Shown in pieces: positions 10,262 through 23,279 of a stretch of DNA of 64,000 nt. The stretch is from Tausonia pullulans (Eukaryota > Basidiomycota > Tremellomycetes > Cystofilobasidiales > Mrakiaceae). How positions within the stretch are numbered: the stretch's first letter is position 1; each line of letters starts with the position of its first letter. Made by a program: the position numbers and the translations under genes. A model generated the notes under the pieces. That model searched no databases, had not been told where the DNA came from, and saw nothing but the letters and a program-made list of their open reading frames with translations. The stretch covers positions 74,501 through 138,500 of the forward strand of contig OX637636.1 of NCBI GenBank assembly GCA_951802195.1, given 5' to 3'.

Positions 10262-13257
10262 ACGGATGCGCACCGCTCGACATATCATCATCTCGCTCTA
10301 TCTGAATAGATCGTTGTGAAGTTGTTCCTCCCGTTTCGTCTCCCCCTTGGAATCGCTAGCCCGTCTTTCCTTTTTGCTGTCGCTCGTGCTCCTTTGCTTT
10401 CCTCTTCCGTCTCCGGTGCTTTCATCTTCCTTCTTCTCCTCGGACCCCCAACAACAAAGTCACTTCTCTTTGATGCCCTCCGACCGAGGACTCCTCTTTC
10501 CCCTACTATACCTCTCTCTCCCGTTCCGGTCTCTCATAGCCAGCGTGTTTCTTTTCTCCCCTTCTCTTCCTTAGGCTCCTGGATTGAGTCGATCTCTTTG
10601 TTTCCTTCCTCTTCACTCTGGACGTGTGAATGAGAGATGATGAAGACGAGAAGCGAGAGCGAGCGAGCGACGGCAGAGGTTTCCCACGGACTGGCGTACA
10701 TGGCAGCTCATCAGATTGCAGAGGACCCCCCCCCCCCCCCCCGCTGAGCTGCTTTCCCGAACGTGCACCAGCGGAGGAAGACGTTGGCTCTGATTCTACA
10801 ATGGGCTCTCCCTCCAGCCGGCCATCCCTCCATCCATCCATCCATCCATCACGCCGCCAAGCTGTCGTCGACGTTTGCTGGATAGAGCGAGCGACGGCGG
10901 GCCGGCTTGGCTGGAGAGGAGCGCAAGCGCCCACCCTCAGGCTCAACCAACCACCAACCCATGCATCTCATCCTCTCTCTCTCTCCCTCATCTCCTCTTC
11001 GTCAAGCCACGCCGACGCCCCTACCCGCTTACTAGCACCCAAAGACCGAGGGCAGGGGAGCTGGTTGATCAGAGGTGACCATGACGGCCAGAGAGAGCGA
11101 TGGATCCGATGCACCACGATCGGACGCGAGCCGCCAAGCCAGCGATGGGAGAGGAAGAAAGAGATGGAGGGAAAAAAAGAAAACGAAGGAAAACGGAAGA
11201 AGGGGAGGCAGAGACGGGGTTGTCTGCTGATCTCCTTCCACCCACCCACACACGTGTACACAACCCTAGTTGGATCGGTGGCGATTTTGACTAGAGAGAA
11301 AGGCGATGGGACAGGAGCCGGAAGCTTTCTCGATCATCAACAACGGTGTCCAAGAAGGGAAGGAAGCCCGCTCTTCCCCCCCCCCCCTTTTTTTCTTGGG
11401 GGAGAAACATTTACGTCATGGATCAAATGTAGAGGAGGGTATGGCCTTAATGAGAGACAGTGAGAGGGAGGAAGAGGGAGGAAGGGGGAGGAGAGTGTAT
11501 AGATGGGGAGAGGGAGAGCAGGGGGAGGAGGAGAGACCCAAGTCAAACGCCGACCGTCCGAACGACCAAACGCCATCCCTTTCCGACGTTCCTCAGCCCT
11601 CAGCCATTGCCGCCACCACCAACACTGCCACCATCGCCCCTTCTCCCCAGTCCTAGCATGTTAGTCCTCCTGCCATCGCGGGATCGTCTGCCGATGCCTG
11701 CGCGCCCCTCTACCCGCCTCCTTTTCCTTGCAATCTATCAGCTCGCCGCGAGAAAGATGTCAAGGAGAGGGAGAGAGCGTGCTCGGTGGAGTGCCAGTGC
11801 TTCGAGGGAGGTCATGAGAATCAGTTCAGCATTGGAGGCGAGTAAGGACGGCCGTGGGAGGGCACTTCCACACTCTTCCTTCCACAGTTCATAACCCACC
11901 GCCCCATTACCGACTGCGGACTGGCACCGAGCTTGGTCTGGGAAAACCAGCGGGATCTTTCCATGAAAATCCAATTGTTCACCTTTTTCAGAGCGAGAGG
12001 TTCAGATTCGTCTGCTCCAGGTTCGTCTGCTCGCAGATCTGGGCCTGGCCTCTCAAGAAGCGATGCCGTCGACTGCTCGCCACTCCCGTGTGATCTTACG
12101 CGGGAGCATCAGCAAGCAAGTTGACTCACTAGGTTGCTGTTGAATGCCTGGCGTGGTTACCGTGACCCCCGGGCCGCGCGCGCGGCGATGCGGGCGTCGA
12201 TATATGGTCAGGTGGACAGAATGTTGACGTCTAGGTAATCGATGAGAAAGGCGGCCGGGTTTCGACGGGTTCTCACTGCCATCTTATCGTCAAGCGTTTC
12301 TTTGGAAGGGAAAAAAAAAAAAAAAAAGGTGGGAGGGGGAGGGAAACATCCTTATGACGCCATGATGAGGGAAAAAGGCTTTCTCAGTCTGTGCAAGTTG
12401 AGCTGACATGGAATGACGGAGTTGAGAGAGTCGGCCGAAGTCAGACGGCGGTTCAAACAAACGCTTGGCTCGTTTGCTGCTCTCTGTCAAGAGAAATCAG
12501 AGAGGATGGAGAAGAGAGTCGCAAAGAGATGAACATGGGCGGACGAGGAAGGAGGCAAAAAGATAGAGAGGAAAGAAGGAAAGATGTGGCTCTCCTCACG
12601 AAGGCTGGACTTGGTTCCGTTGTTTCGTCCGTTCGCATGCATGATCAATGAAGATGATGGAATTGAATTTGGAAGAAAGGCGGGGGCGGTGACGAAGGAG
12701 GACCATTGATAACGCCTTATGTGTGCGTGCGTTAAGATGAGCCGAGATAGGTCCGAGAGGGGCTGGCTGACTTGTTGCGGATGACGGAAGATCGCTGCGG
12801 AATGGCCTGGAGGATAGAAGATCTGCGAGGCATGGTCAATGCAGGGCAGCGGGAACGCCTTTTCCGCCCGGCGAGGCTGCCACGCAGATACAGCCAGCTG
12901 GGCGAGTTTGCAGCGGAAGAAAGGCGAGCATTCCACCGAGGGAGGAAGCCGAACATGGGGAATGGTCTAATAGGTCGGTCCTAAAGGAGCGTTGGAGGCA
13001 GACTGAGGCCAATTTCTAAGCTGACAAACTCCTCTCCACCCTCTTCTTGCGCTCGCTCGGGTCTGCCCCAACCAACCTCTTCCTACCCGCGACCGTTACC
13101 GTACCGACCGCCACCTTCTCTTGGTCTCCTCTGCCGAACCTCCACACCACACATATCCACATCCCCTCGACGCTCCTCTCTTCCTTCGCCCATCACGGTG
13201 TCCCTCCTCGCAGCGTCCTCTGCCCCGGCAGAGTCCCAGCACCTCGCCAGGGCACCC
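10262..13257. other. Three-kilobase stretch without a recognised gene
   Basis: Starts with the T-rich 3' flank of the LysM gene. Contains a run of 16 C (10727-10742), CATC tetranucleotide repeats (about 10825-10850), a C/T homopolymer pair near 11380 and a run of 17 A (12311-12327). Long open frames such as 10630-11463 are low-complexity and lack splice structure or domains. The last 200 bases are pyrimidine-rich and fit a long 5' leader or promoter of the bZIP gene. No tRNA, repeat family or conserved domain seen. Confidence 0.5.
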
Positions 13258-14740
13258 ATGAGCCAGCCTCCTCTCGCCCACCTGCTGTCCCAGCCCGCCC
13301 CTCTTGCCACCGTCCCGCAAGCGTCGTTGTCGGCCGTCTCCATGGCCTCCTCGTCGTCGTCGCACTCGTCCTCGGCGGCTGCCTCGTCGCCTCCCTCCAA
13401 CGCCGCCACCGACAAGACGGCGCTCGCGGGCCCAGACCGGTCGACGAAAGACCGGAAGGAGCAGAACAGAAACGGTGTGTTGCTCGCCGGCGGCCTCTTT
13501 ACGAAGACGCCTTGACCCCGGGTCGCCTGTCCCCCTCTCTCGATTCCTCGCTGACCTCGTACTCTCTCTCTGCTTGCGTGCTCCCTAGCCCAGCGTGCCT
13601 TCCGGTGAGTTAGTGCTTCTGCTGGCCCGCCTCCCTTATCTCCTCTCCCTCCTTCCCTTCTCGTGGGTCTTCCGCTGCCGCCAAGGGTGGGCCCGAGGGA
13701 GGCGTTTCATTTCGATCAAAGAAAGCCAGAGAGCACCCGGCGCACGCACACACATGCAAAGCCAAATGCTGACAAGCCTCTCATTGTGTCATCATTGATG
13801 TCCCATCTTGCTGTCTTGCCTTCCCGGTCCCTACCTCGGTCCTTTGCTTGTTCCTCTCCAGGGAGCGCCGAGAAAAATACGTCAAGGTGAGCATAGGCGC
13901 CTCCTCTCGTGCTTCCGCCTGCATTCTCTTTCTCTTCTTCTCATCTCCGCCTCTTCGCAAACTGAGGCGGGCCTGAGAGAGCGAGGGAAGAAAGCGTGCG
14001 CTTTGCACTCACGTGCTCGCGGCCCCCGCGGCCCTCGTCATGCGTCGTTTCATCTCCTCCACCTACTAATCTCATCTTCTTCTTTAGGACCTTGAGACCC
14101 GCGTCGCGTCGTTGGTCGCCGCCCAGTCGGAGAACGACAAGCTGCTCGGCCACCTGTCGGCTCTTGAGCGGGAGAACCTCTCAGTGAGTAGGATCCTCGG
14201 TCGTCCCCGCCTCCCTCCCTCATCGCTAACTCCGGAACCCCTGGCTTGCCCTAGCTCAAGCACGAACTCCACGCCCACGCCGAGCAACTGCAATCGCACT
14301 CGCACGTCTGCCCGCTCATGTCGCGGCTCCCCCCACCCCCACCTTCCCCGGCGCTCTCCCAGACTTCGTCCCAGCTTTCCGCCACCTCGCCCTCAACGTC
14401 AGTTCACCCGATCCCCCCTTCGGCGCTGCACCCGATCCACTTGCCCTCCGTCGCGGCGCTCAATCTGCCTCCTTCGTCGCTCGCGAATGGGTCCCGCTCG
14501 CCCTCGCCGTTGCCGCCTCCTCTTCCGCACTCAGCACCACCAGCTTCTGCGCCGTCCCCAGCGTTCCCTGCCATTGTTGAGCCGAGCAATGGCGACATGT
14601 GCATTCGGATGAGCCCATCGTCGATGGGCACGCTTGGGTTCGGCGGTCTCCCTGGCCCTCATTCCCGCGGAGTCGCATTAGGAGGAGCCACCCTCCCGCC
14701 GTCGTCGTACCAGGAGTCTGCAAGCCGGACAACTTACTGA
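13258..14740 (+). CDS. bZIP transcription factor with Yap/AP-1-like basic region
   Basis: Exons 13258-13474, 13589-13604, 13862-13886, 14088-14183 and 14255-14740 sum to 840 nt (279 residues). The DNA-contact helix reads NRNAQRAFRERREKY, which contains the fungal Yap-type signature N-x-x-A-Q-x-x-F-R at residues 70-78. It continues into a leucine-zipper-like heptad region (DLETRVASL, then ENDKLLGHL, ENLSLKHEL). The basic region is cut by three introns, so two of its exons are only 16 and 25 nt. The N-terminus is Ser/Ala-rich. The C-terminal half is Pro/Ser-rich, with only two isolated Cys, so the cysteine-rich redox domains of Yap1 are not evident. The start is the first ATG in frame; an upstream coding exon cannot be excluded. 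Targets are unknown; stress response is a family-level expectation only. Confidence 0.85.
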
Positions 14741-16085
14741 GCGTGTGGTCTTCTTCTCTTTGTGTGCTTTGTTTGGCCTCTTTCGCCTAGTCTCTCTCCC
14801 TTCCTCTGTAGTTAAAACTCCCATCATTCCATTTGTGTAGATCCATCTAGCCAGCGATCTTCTGTTTCACATTTGTCCCTTACGATTCTGCATGACACGA
14901 TACACGTCCTCTACTGAATCCTTACCTAGTTTTCATTTGATTGACCGACGCCGATCTTCGCTGGATCTCGAAGACGGATCCCTGGAGCTCAGAGTCCGCC
15001 GCCGTCTTCGAGATGGCCAATACCACCACCACCGCCCGGCTATTTATTCATCAGCAGCGATATGCCTGCCTGTTCTCCCCTTGGACCCTGATGACGCGAT
15101 TAAGGCATTGCTCGATCGATCTCCGCCCTGTGTACAGGCTGCCCACTTCTCCTGCCTCACGGCCGACTCTCTCCACCACCAGCAGTAGACTCCCATCTCT
15201 GTTGTGACGGCCGCGTGCACCATTCCTTGCCCCGCCCAGCCCCAACGCCGACTGCCCTCTTGCCGGAAGATGTCGTCGTCGGCGTCCTGTTCCTTTACCC
15301 TTCATCCATCATCCAACCATCTCGCTCGCTCGTTCGCCCTATCTCCCGGTTCTCGTTATTTCTTTCCTTCAAGGAGCTGGTCTTTGTCCGACTCCCCTTC
15401 CACCTTCCCCATCCAATTCGAAACAGCAAATAGGGTTGAGGCGCTTCTCGCTCCTCCCCCTCACCCTCTCCTTCCTCTCTCTCTCATTCGGCCCAGTCAA
15501 CAGCTTGATGACGTTTCTACACAGACACTACACTATGTCTTTATCTTTACTCTAACGCTAAACCATCAGCAACAGCAACAACCATAAACACACATGGGAA
15601 ACTCAAAGTGGGCTGACCTCGGCTGTCTCATGGCCAAGACTCGCGGTGTCTGGGTGTCGAGCCTCCTCTCTCTGTTAGTCGACGGGCATGCAAGCCTTGA
15701 CTGACTTCTCCCTAGCGTGCATGCATCTATGCTCAATCGCCAGCTCGTGGAGAGTCTGGGTCATCATGTACCGCAACTTACTTTTGAAACATGTTGGGCG
15801 CAGACTTGGGACGTGCAAGACCATGTGAGTCTGGACGGCAGGTCAAGGGGTGGTGCTGGCGCACGCGGCGCCTGCCTTGACCACACAGCCTGACACACTC
15901 GCCTGTTTGATAGTGACTCCCTCCGGAGGGCTGTCATCCGAAGTCAGACGTCATATTTTCTCGTCATCATCGTTGAGATTCGACCATTCTATTTCCGTCG
16001 TATGGCTCTGGAGTGGCGGGGCGGGCGGGCGAGTCTGAAACTCTGAAGCCACTAACACACACACATCGTTCAACAAACACCACAG
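14741..16085. other. Intergenic stretch downstream of the bZIP gene
   Basis: Begins with the 3' flank of the bZIP gene. No domain-bearing frame was found. A start codon at 15594 could open a small spliced gene that would use the exon at 16086, but the exon chain could not be closed convincingly. Confidence 0.4.
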
Positions 16086-16279
16086 GTGCCCACCATCCAA
16101 ACTCTTACCGTTGTCCTCGGCGTCCTCACCCTCGGCCTCAAGTATTCGCTGCCTTACGTCCGTTCTCTCCCTCCTCCCCTCTCTCTCTCTCCTGCCCACC
16201 GGCCTCGGGCACCCTTCTCGAAATCAACAGAGTTGAGGACCTGCCCGCAATTCTGAGGACACGCCACGTAGGGGACTGA
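16086..16279 (+). other. Possible coding exon(s) of a small membrane protein
   Basis: After a good acceptor (CCACAG) at 16085 there is an open 76-base stretch encoding a hydrophobic segment (QTLTVVLGVLTLGLKYSLPY) that looks like one membrane helix. A possible donor follows at 16161, and a short terminal exon after the acceptor near 16230. The 5' exons are not resolved and no family is recognised. It may be a real tiny gene or a coincidence. Confidence 0.25.
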
Positions 16280-17189
16280 GATCCAGTTCCTCTCTCCCCT
16301 CTTCTCTCACGTGACAGTCCTCTGGACGTTTCCTTCCTGCTTGCTTCCTTGTTCGATGATTTTCAGCGATCTTCTTTAGTGTAAAGGTTGGGGGGGGGGG
16401 CTTTGCGGGGTCTTAGCGTTGATGCAGATGCCAGCTTTCGCTCGTCAATCGTCTGACGCGCTCGTTATAGCGAAGTTGAAGTCTGGTCACCGGTTTGTGC
16501 GCATCAACCATACACTAGATCAACGCCTCCATCTCCCCTCCTCCCCGGTTTCCCCATCCGTCCCAGCCAACCAGAAAGGAATCGCTCTATTTTCTTCGCT
16601 TCTTCACTCCGTCCACTCCAAGACCTTTCATTCGCGAGTGGAAGAGCCCCGCCGCCCGCCGCCCTGGACGTTCGCTTCTAGCCGTCCAACATATGGCCTA
16701 CACCACGAGGGGAAGTTCCCCTCTTTGGAGAGCTGGGCATAGGTCCGACTTGAACGCGTGGGCGCTCTCGAGAGGAGGGGTGACCCCGGCGGGGAGGGAG
16801 GGGCTCAGCGATGGGGAGGAGATGAAGGTTTCAAGGGGGAAGGACGATGGCGTTCGTCAGCTTCGGGCGCAGGCAGGGGAGGAAGGAGGGCAGGAGGGCC
16901 GATGGTTGCTGGCTCTCCCCGTCGGATCGTAGACCAAGAAAGGCTAGCTCTCCCTGGCCTGCACGAGACCTGGATGCCAGCGGGGAGCCGTGCCTTCTCC
17001 GACGATGATGAGCTTGCCATCGCTGAAACTGCAGCGAGGTAGGCGAGTAAACAGCAGCAGTATCAGCTGCGCGTGCGAGGCTCATCGCGCTGTGTCAACT
17101 GATCAACTAAGACGGTCTCGGTGAGGCCCAGCGCCGCTACCCAATCGATGAAGTAGCCCATCCAGGAAAGCGATGTTGGAGAGCTGAAG
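16280..17189. other. Intergenic stretch
   Basis: A G run near 16390 and Ser/Arg/Gly-type low-complexity frames only. No gene, RNA or repeat that I can support. Confidence 0.5.
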
Positions 17190-17660
17190 TCATTCCTTCT
17201 TGGAAAGGCCCCGGAAATCGCGCTTGAAGTGGCTGATGCTCGTGTGCTCGATATCGGTCGTGGTCCCTTCGGACTTCCCCTTCGGCCAATGGTCAGTCAT
17301 AGACTGGACGCCGGCAGCTCGTTCAACCGCGGCAGGCTCACGTGATAATGACGAGCTGGATCTCTCCGCCTTCTCGGCCGCCCGAGTAAGAGCCGGCTGC
17401 CTCAGGATGCTTAATGCTGACCGCTGGAAAAGGTCGAGATGATGGCCTCGGTGTTCTCGAAGGCGACGTCGGCAGCGAGGGGACTCGGACGAATTGTGGT
17501 GTATGGTCTTGATGCTGGCGCCAATCATCCAATCGAACTGTTCCTTGCGACCTGGGTCGCACGCACTCTTCACGCTGCAGCCGGCACTTCGAAGTCCTGA
17601 AGCTGTCGACAGAGAGCAGGGGATGCGATGTGGGGAATGACCATCAGCGGAGCCTGCTGG
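17190..17660 (-). pseudogene. Unrecognised coding-like fragment, probably degraded
   Basis: On the minus strand, protein-like stretches occur in changing frames: APLMVIPHIASP, ADVAFENTEAIIST, and a terminal frame ending FKRDFRGLSKKE before a stop at 17190. The pieces do not join through clear GT-AG introns without stops. I cannot name the family. It may be a decayed gene or a real gene whose exons I failed to resolve. About 340 bases to its right (17661-18003) hold only low-complexity GA-rich sequence and an A run. Confidence 0.3.
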
Positions 17661-18003
17661 CCAACCAGCCTGTAGAGTCAGTCAGAGATGCGCGAACTCA
17701 AAGGCAAGAGTTGATTAATAAGAGAGTGGAGGAGAGAGAAAGAGCAAAGTGTTGACAGAGTAGGTGGATAGAGCAGAGATGGAACGAAAAGGGAGATAAT
17801 GTGTATAGTAGATGAAGGAGAGAGAGTGAAAGAAGTGGACTAGGGAGTGACAACATAAGGGGAGGAAGGTCGAGGAAAAGGGAGAAGCGGGAAGTGCAAA
17901 TGGTCGCAATTGAGACACCAGATAGGAGAGCCAGAAGAAGCAAAACAAAACAAAACAAAAAAAAAAAGGGGGGAGGAGGGAGGGAGAAGGAAAGCCGTCC
18001 GGC

Positions 18004-19690
<1,687 letters not shown>

Positions 19691-19903
19691 GGCGGGCAAG
19701 GGCCCAGAAGAGGGAGTGTGTGTTTGAAAGGGTGTGAGGGGGTGAAGCTGGCCCTGCGTTCGGTCGGCTGGTGGTCGTCGGTTGCTCTCCGACTGAGACC
19801 CAGGGCGAGGCGCGTGGATTCGCGCTTGGCCTCGCCGGCCAGCGCCCCCTCGCCTCCGCCGCCGGCAGGGAAAGCTCGACCTCCAACCACCTCATCACCA
19901 GCC
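19691..19903. promoter_or_regulatory. Shared bidirectional promoter of RAB4 and YIF1
   Basis: Only 213 bases separate the start codons of two divergently transcribed membrane-traffic genes. The stretch must hold both 5' leaders and promoters. No TATA-like element is obvious; the sequence is GC-rich. Confidence 0.6.
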
Positions 19904-21554
19904 ATGTCCTTCTCCCCCCCCCCACTCCATCACCCCCAGCCCCGGGCGCCCTTCCACCCGCCCCAGCCGCCGCTTACCCCGCAGAACGACTACGTCCACT
20001 CCCAGAGCCCGCCACTCGCCTCGCCTTCCTACGGCCAGCAGGGCGGCTACGGAGGAGCCCATCAGGGATCCAGCTCATTCTCCTCGATCGCGGCTTCTCA
20101 GGGCTATGGAGGGCAGCCCCAGCAGCAGCCGTATGGAGGTTAGTCTTAGGCCGGCGAGCGAATGAGCTCTCGCACGTTGTCTGGCCCTCAGACGACCGGA
20201 CGCGTCGTTCGATCGGTCGCGCGAGCGAGGACGAGCAATGCAGGCATGCCCTGCTCCTCATACTGACACGATAGAATGCTTACTCCTCCAACAGCCTCGC
20301 CTTACTACTCGGGTCCCCCGAGTCACCAGCAGCACCCGCAGGCCCCCGCCCCTCAGCTCTGGGGCGTCAATGACGCGACGGCGCAGATGGGCGTCCAGTT
20401 TGGCAAGAGCGCCGTTGCTGCTGGGCACAACTACGTCGAGAAGACGGTGGGTAGCGGGCTAGTTTGCGCAGGGGGGGAGGGGGGGGAGAGAGGAGGCCGG
20501 CGGCGCTGGTGGTGATACCGACGGCACGTCCGTCCGACGACAGACTGGCCACGTCGCCACGAGCGAGTCGAGCTCTGGTCTCTCTCCGCGTCCTCCCCTT
20601 GTCCTGGTTTCACCCACACTCGACTGACACTCCTCGTTCCTCTCCAGTTCACCCGCCATCTCCCCGTCTCGCTCCTCAAGCACTCGTTTGAAGTGACCAA
20701 CTCCTACGTCCTCCGCAAGCTCCTCGTTGTCCTCTGGCCCTGGCGGCACGGCAAGTGGGCGCGCTCGGTAAGACTCCATCGCCGCATGTATGCGCGTCCG
20801 ACGGCGGCTGACTCCGCTTGGTGTGAACAGGTCCGACGTTCGCCGGACGGTGGTCAGGCCGACGGGTGGCTCTCCCCTAGGGATGACATCAATGCGCCGG
20901 ATCTCTACATCCCGAGTGCGCGTCGTCCCCAGTCCCTCTTCCATCTTTCTTCGCTAACTCCCCCTCCCCCCGCCCAAATCAAGTCATGTCCCTCGTAACC
21001 TACATCCTCCTCTCAGCGCTCCACTCCGGCGTCAAGGACAACTTCCACCCGGAAGTCCTCGGTGTGACGGCCTCCAAGGCACTCGGTGTCGTCGTCCTCG
21101 AGTTCGTCGCCATCAAGCTCGGGACGTACCTCTTGGATCTCCGGGGGGGAGTCGAGGGCGTCAGTGGGAGTTTGGAGATGGTGATGTATGGGGGTTACAA
21201 ATTCGTCGGGTGGGTTACCCTCTCTCTCCCTTCCCTTCCATTATCCACGCTGATGAATCTCCTCTCCCCCTCCCCTTGGCTCACTCCCCCAGGATCATTG
21301 TCTGCCTCCTCGTTGCTCTTCTCTTTCAATCGCGCCTCCTCTGGTGGTCCGTTTATGGCTACGTCGTCGCAGCGAACGCGTTCTTCCTCCTTCGATCCCT
21401 CAAATACATCCTCCTCCCAGACCCGGCTTCCGCCCCCGTCTCTGCCTCGGGGCCCGTGACGCTCACACACGCCCAGAGGACGACGAGGGTCAGGTTCTTG
21501 GTCTTTGTCGCGGTGGCGCAGGTGGCGCTGATGGGGATTTTGGTTTGGGTGTGA
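19904..21554 (+). CDS. YIF1: YIF1 family ER-Golgi transport membrane protein
   Basis: Partner of Yip1 in COPII vesicle formation and ER-Golgi Rab recruitment. Exons 19904-20138, 20295-20446, 20648-20767, 20831-20915, 20984-21209 and 21293-21554 total 1080 nt, 359 residues. A Pro/Gln-rich cytosolic N-terminus is followed by the YIF1 core: WGVNDATAQMGVQFGKSA, the KxxxWxR segment, DINAPDLYIPIMSLVTY, then several hydrophobic helices to the C-terminus (VALMGILVWV). All splice sites are GT-AG. Length and order match the family. Confidence 0.92.
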
Positions 21555-21857
21555 AGACACCATTGAGGAGGAGGGTGTGTGTGGGGGGGGGAGGGGATTG
21601 GATTACAGTAGAAAGATATCAGATGGAGCGGTTGTCCCGGTACTTCGTTTGTCTTGTTTCATTCGCGTTCGTTCAGAAGTCAAACGGAATCAATCACTAT
21701 TAGAGAAGCAAACGATACAATGGACAACCACAACAAAAACAAATTTCCACACGGAAAAAAATAATCGCAATCAGCTCCTGGAGTCCAGCATCACGCAGCC
21801 GCAACCACAACCCCTGCTGCCAACCGACTCCTCCTACGACTGTTCCCTCCCCACCTT
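21555..21857. other. Intergenic stretch between convergent genes
   Basis: Joint 3' flanks of YIF1 (plus) and the 473-residue protein gene (minus). A G-run lies near 21580; nothing else seen. Confidence 0.6.
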
Positions 21858-23279
21858 CTATAGACCCTCTCCCCTCCAAACCCATCGTCTTCCCCCAAGA
21901 GACAAGGCACCAGCGCTTCGGCCCGCATCTTCCCCGCCAGAACCAACCGTCTCGCCACGGCGAAACGACGGAGGGCGTCCGGTGTGAGGAGAGGGAAAAG
22001 GGGGCGGAGGCGAGTTTGAGGGGTTGGAAGGGCACTGGATACGAACCGGTGGGAGGTTAGTAAGGGAAGGAGTGAAGCAGGAAGTAAGGGGGGGGGGGAA
22101 GAAAACGAACGGAGGCATGCGGAGGAGGGGCAGGGATGAGGAGTACGCCATGGAACTGCTGGAATCTCTGATGCAAGTGGGCCACGAGGAAGAGGATGGG
22201 CGAGTGGGAGAGGAAGGAGGAGAAGGCGAGGACCGGATGGAGGAGGTCTCGTTATCGAGACTGCAGACGTCCGAGTAGGCGTGGAGGGACAAGGAGGGGA
22301 GGCGGAGGATGGCGGCGAGGAAGGAGAAGGGGTGACGGCGGGGTTGAGTCGGGGTGTCGGTCACTTGTTGAGTGGTAGGCCCAGAGGAGGAAGGCTCGTC
22401 GTCGTCAATGTCGAAAGCGGATGAGGTGAGAGGACAAGACCCGTCAGGCACGACAGTGAGGCCCAGCTCGCCGCCACTGCGGATCCGTCTCGTAGTCATT
22501 GACCTCCCAAGGGACGATGTCCTATTGAGCATCCCGAGTCTCTCCCTCAAAGCCCTTCCGAACGCCTCCCTTCCTCCTTCATCGTCGGCGTCGTCGCCCT
22601 CCTCATCCTCAGCAGCAACCGTCGTGTGTATCGAGCTTGTAGGCGGTGGGGTCTTCGTCGCGCGGAGACGAGTTCGGCTTGTCAGCAAGGGCGATCCATC
22701 CGAGGGTGTCCGGACGACAAAGTCATAGGAGGAGGAGGACTCGTCCGAGGAGGACGAGAAGCCCTCGTCGGGGGAACCGATTGTGGAAGATAAGGAGGAG
22801 TCGTCGAGGGTGAAGAGCAGTGGGGCTAGGAGGCGGGCGCGAGAAGGAGTGAGGGGGGTGTTATCGTCCTCCTCGGACGAAAACGACGATGTTGACGAGG
22901 AGAAGAGGGGGCCGGAGGCTGACGAGCAACAAGATCGCCGACGACATGGAGGTGATGGAGGGAGCGAGGCAGGAAGAGGAGGCGGTGAAGGGCGACGACG
23001 AATGCTGCTGCTGGGGCGAGGAGCAGCGACGGACAAGCCCGCGAGCCTGCTCTCGTCGTCCTTGTCCTCGTAGTCGTGTATCCACGAGGCCGCCGGCATG
23101 ATAGAGACGACGACGACCTCGCGGGCCTTGCCCTTGTCCAACGCCGTTGCCGCCGGCGTTGCCGTAGGTTTTGGAGGGATGAAGGGGAGAGGGGCGGGGC
23201 GGGACGATGATCGGGTCCGGCGATAGCGAGGGATCTGGGGGCCATACGGCCGGGCGAAGTGGTCGGCGGCGGTGACCAT
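21858..23279 (-). CDS. Intronless low-complexity protein of unknown function
   Basis: A 473-residue uninterrupted frame, unusual here because nearly every other gene is heavily spliced. The protein is Ser/Pro-rich with acidic Ser/Glu/Asp tracts (SSEEDDN, AEDEEGDDADDEGG), an Arg-rich N-terminus and a more ordered centre around REAFGRALRERLGMLNR. No catalytic motif, and no clear membrane helix apart from a weak hydrophobic stretch (FSFLAAILRL). The long frame, an ATG with a pyrimidine-rich leader, and repeated acidic/Ser patterns favour a true gene, but the composition makes chance coding possible. Function unknown. Confidence 0.55.
   Translation of the reverse strand: MVTAADHFARPYGPQIPRYRRTRSSSRPAPLPFIPPKPTATPAATALDKGKAREVVVVSIMPAASWIHDYEDKDDESRLAGLSVAAPRPSSSIRRRPSPPPLPASLPPSPPCRRRSCCSSASGPLFSSSTSSFSSEEDDNTPLTPSRARLLAPLLFTLDDSSLSSTIGSPDEGFSSSSDESSSSYDFVVRTPSDGSPLLTSRTRLRATKTPPPTSSIHTTVAAEDEEGDDADDEGGREAFGRALRERLGMLNRTSSLGRSMTTRRIRSGGELGLTVVPDGSCPLTSSAFDIDDDEPSSSGPTTQQVTDTPTQPRRHPFSFLAAILRLPSLSLHAYSDVCSLDNETSSIRSSPSPPSSPTRPSSSSWPTCIRDSSSSMAYSSSLPLLRMPPFVFFPPPLTSCFTPSLTNLPPVRIQCPSNPSNSPPPPFPSPHTGRPPSFRRGETVGSGGEDAGRSAGALSLGGRRWVWRGEGL

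Noticed and set aside
10630-11463. 277-codon plus-strand open frame
   Set aside because: Crosses homopolymer runs and simple repeats; low-complexity composition and no conserved motif.
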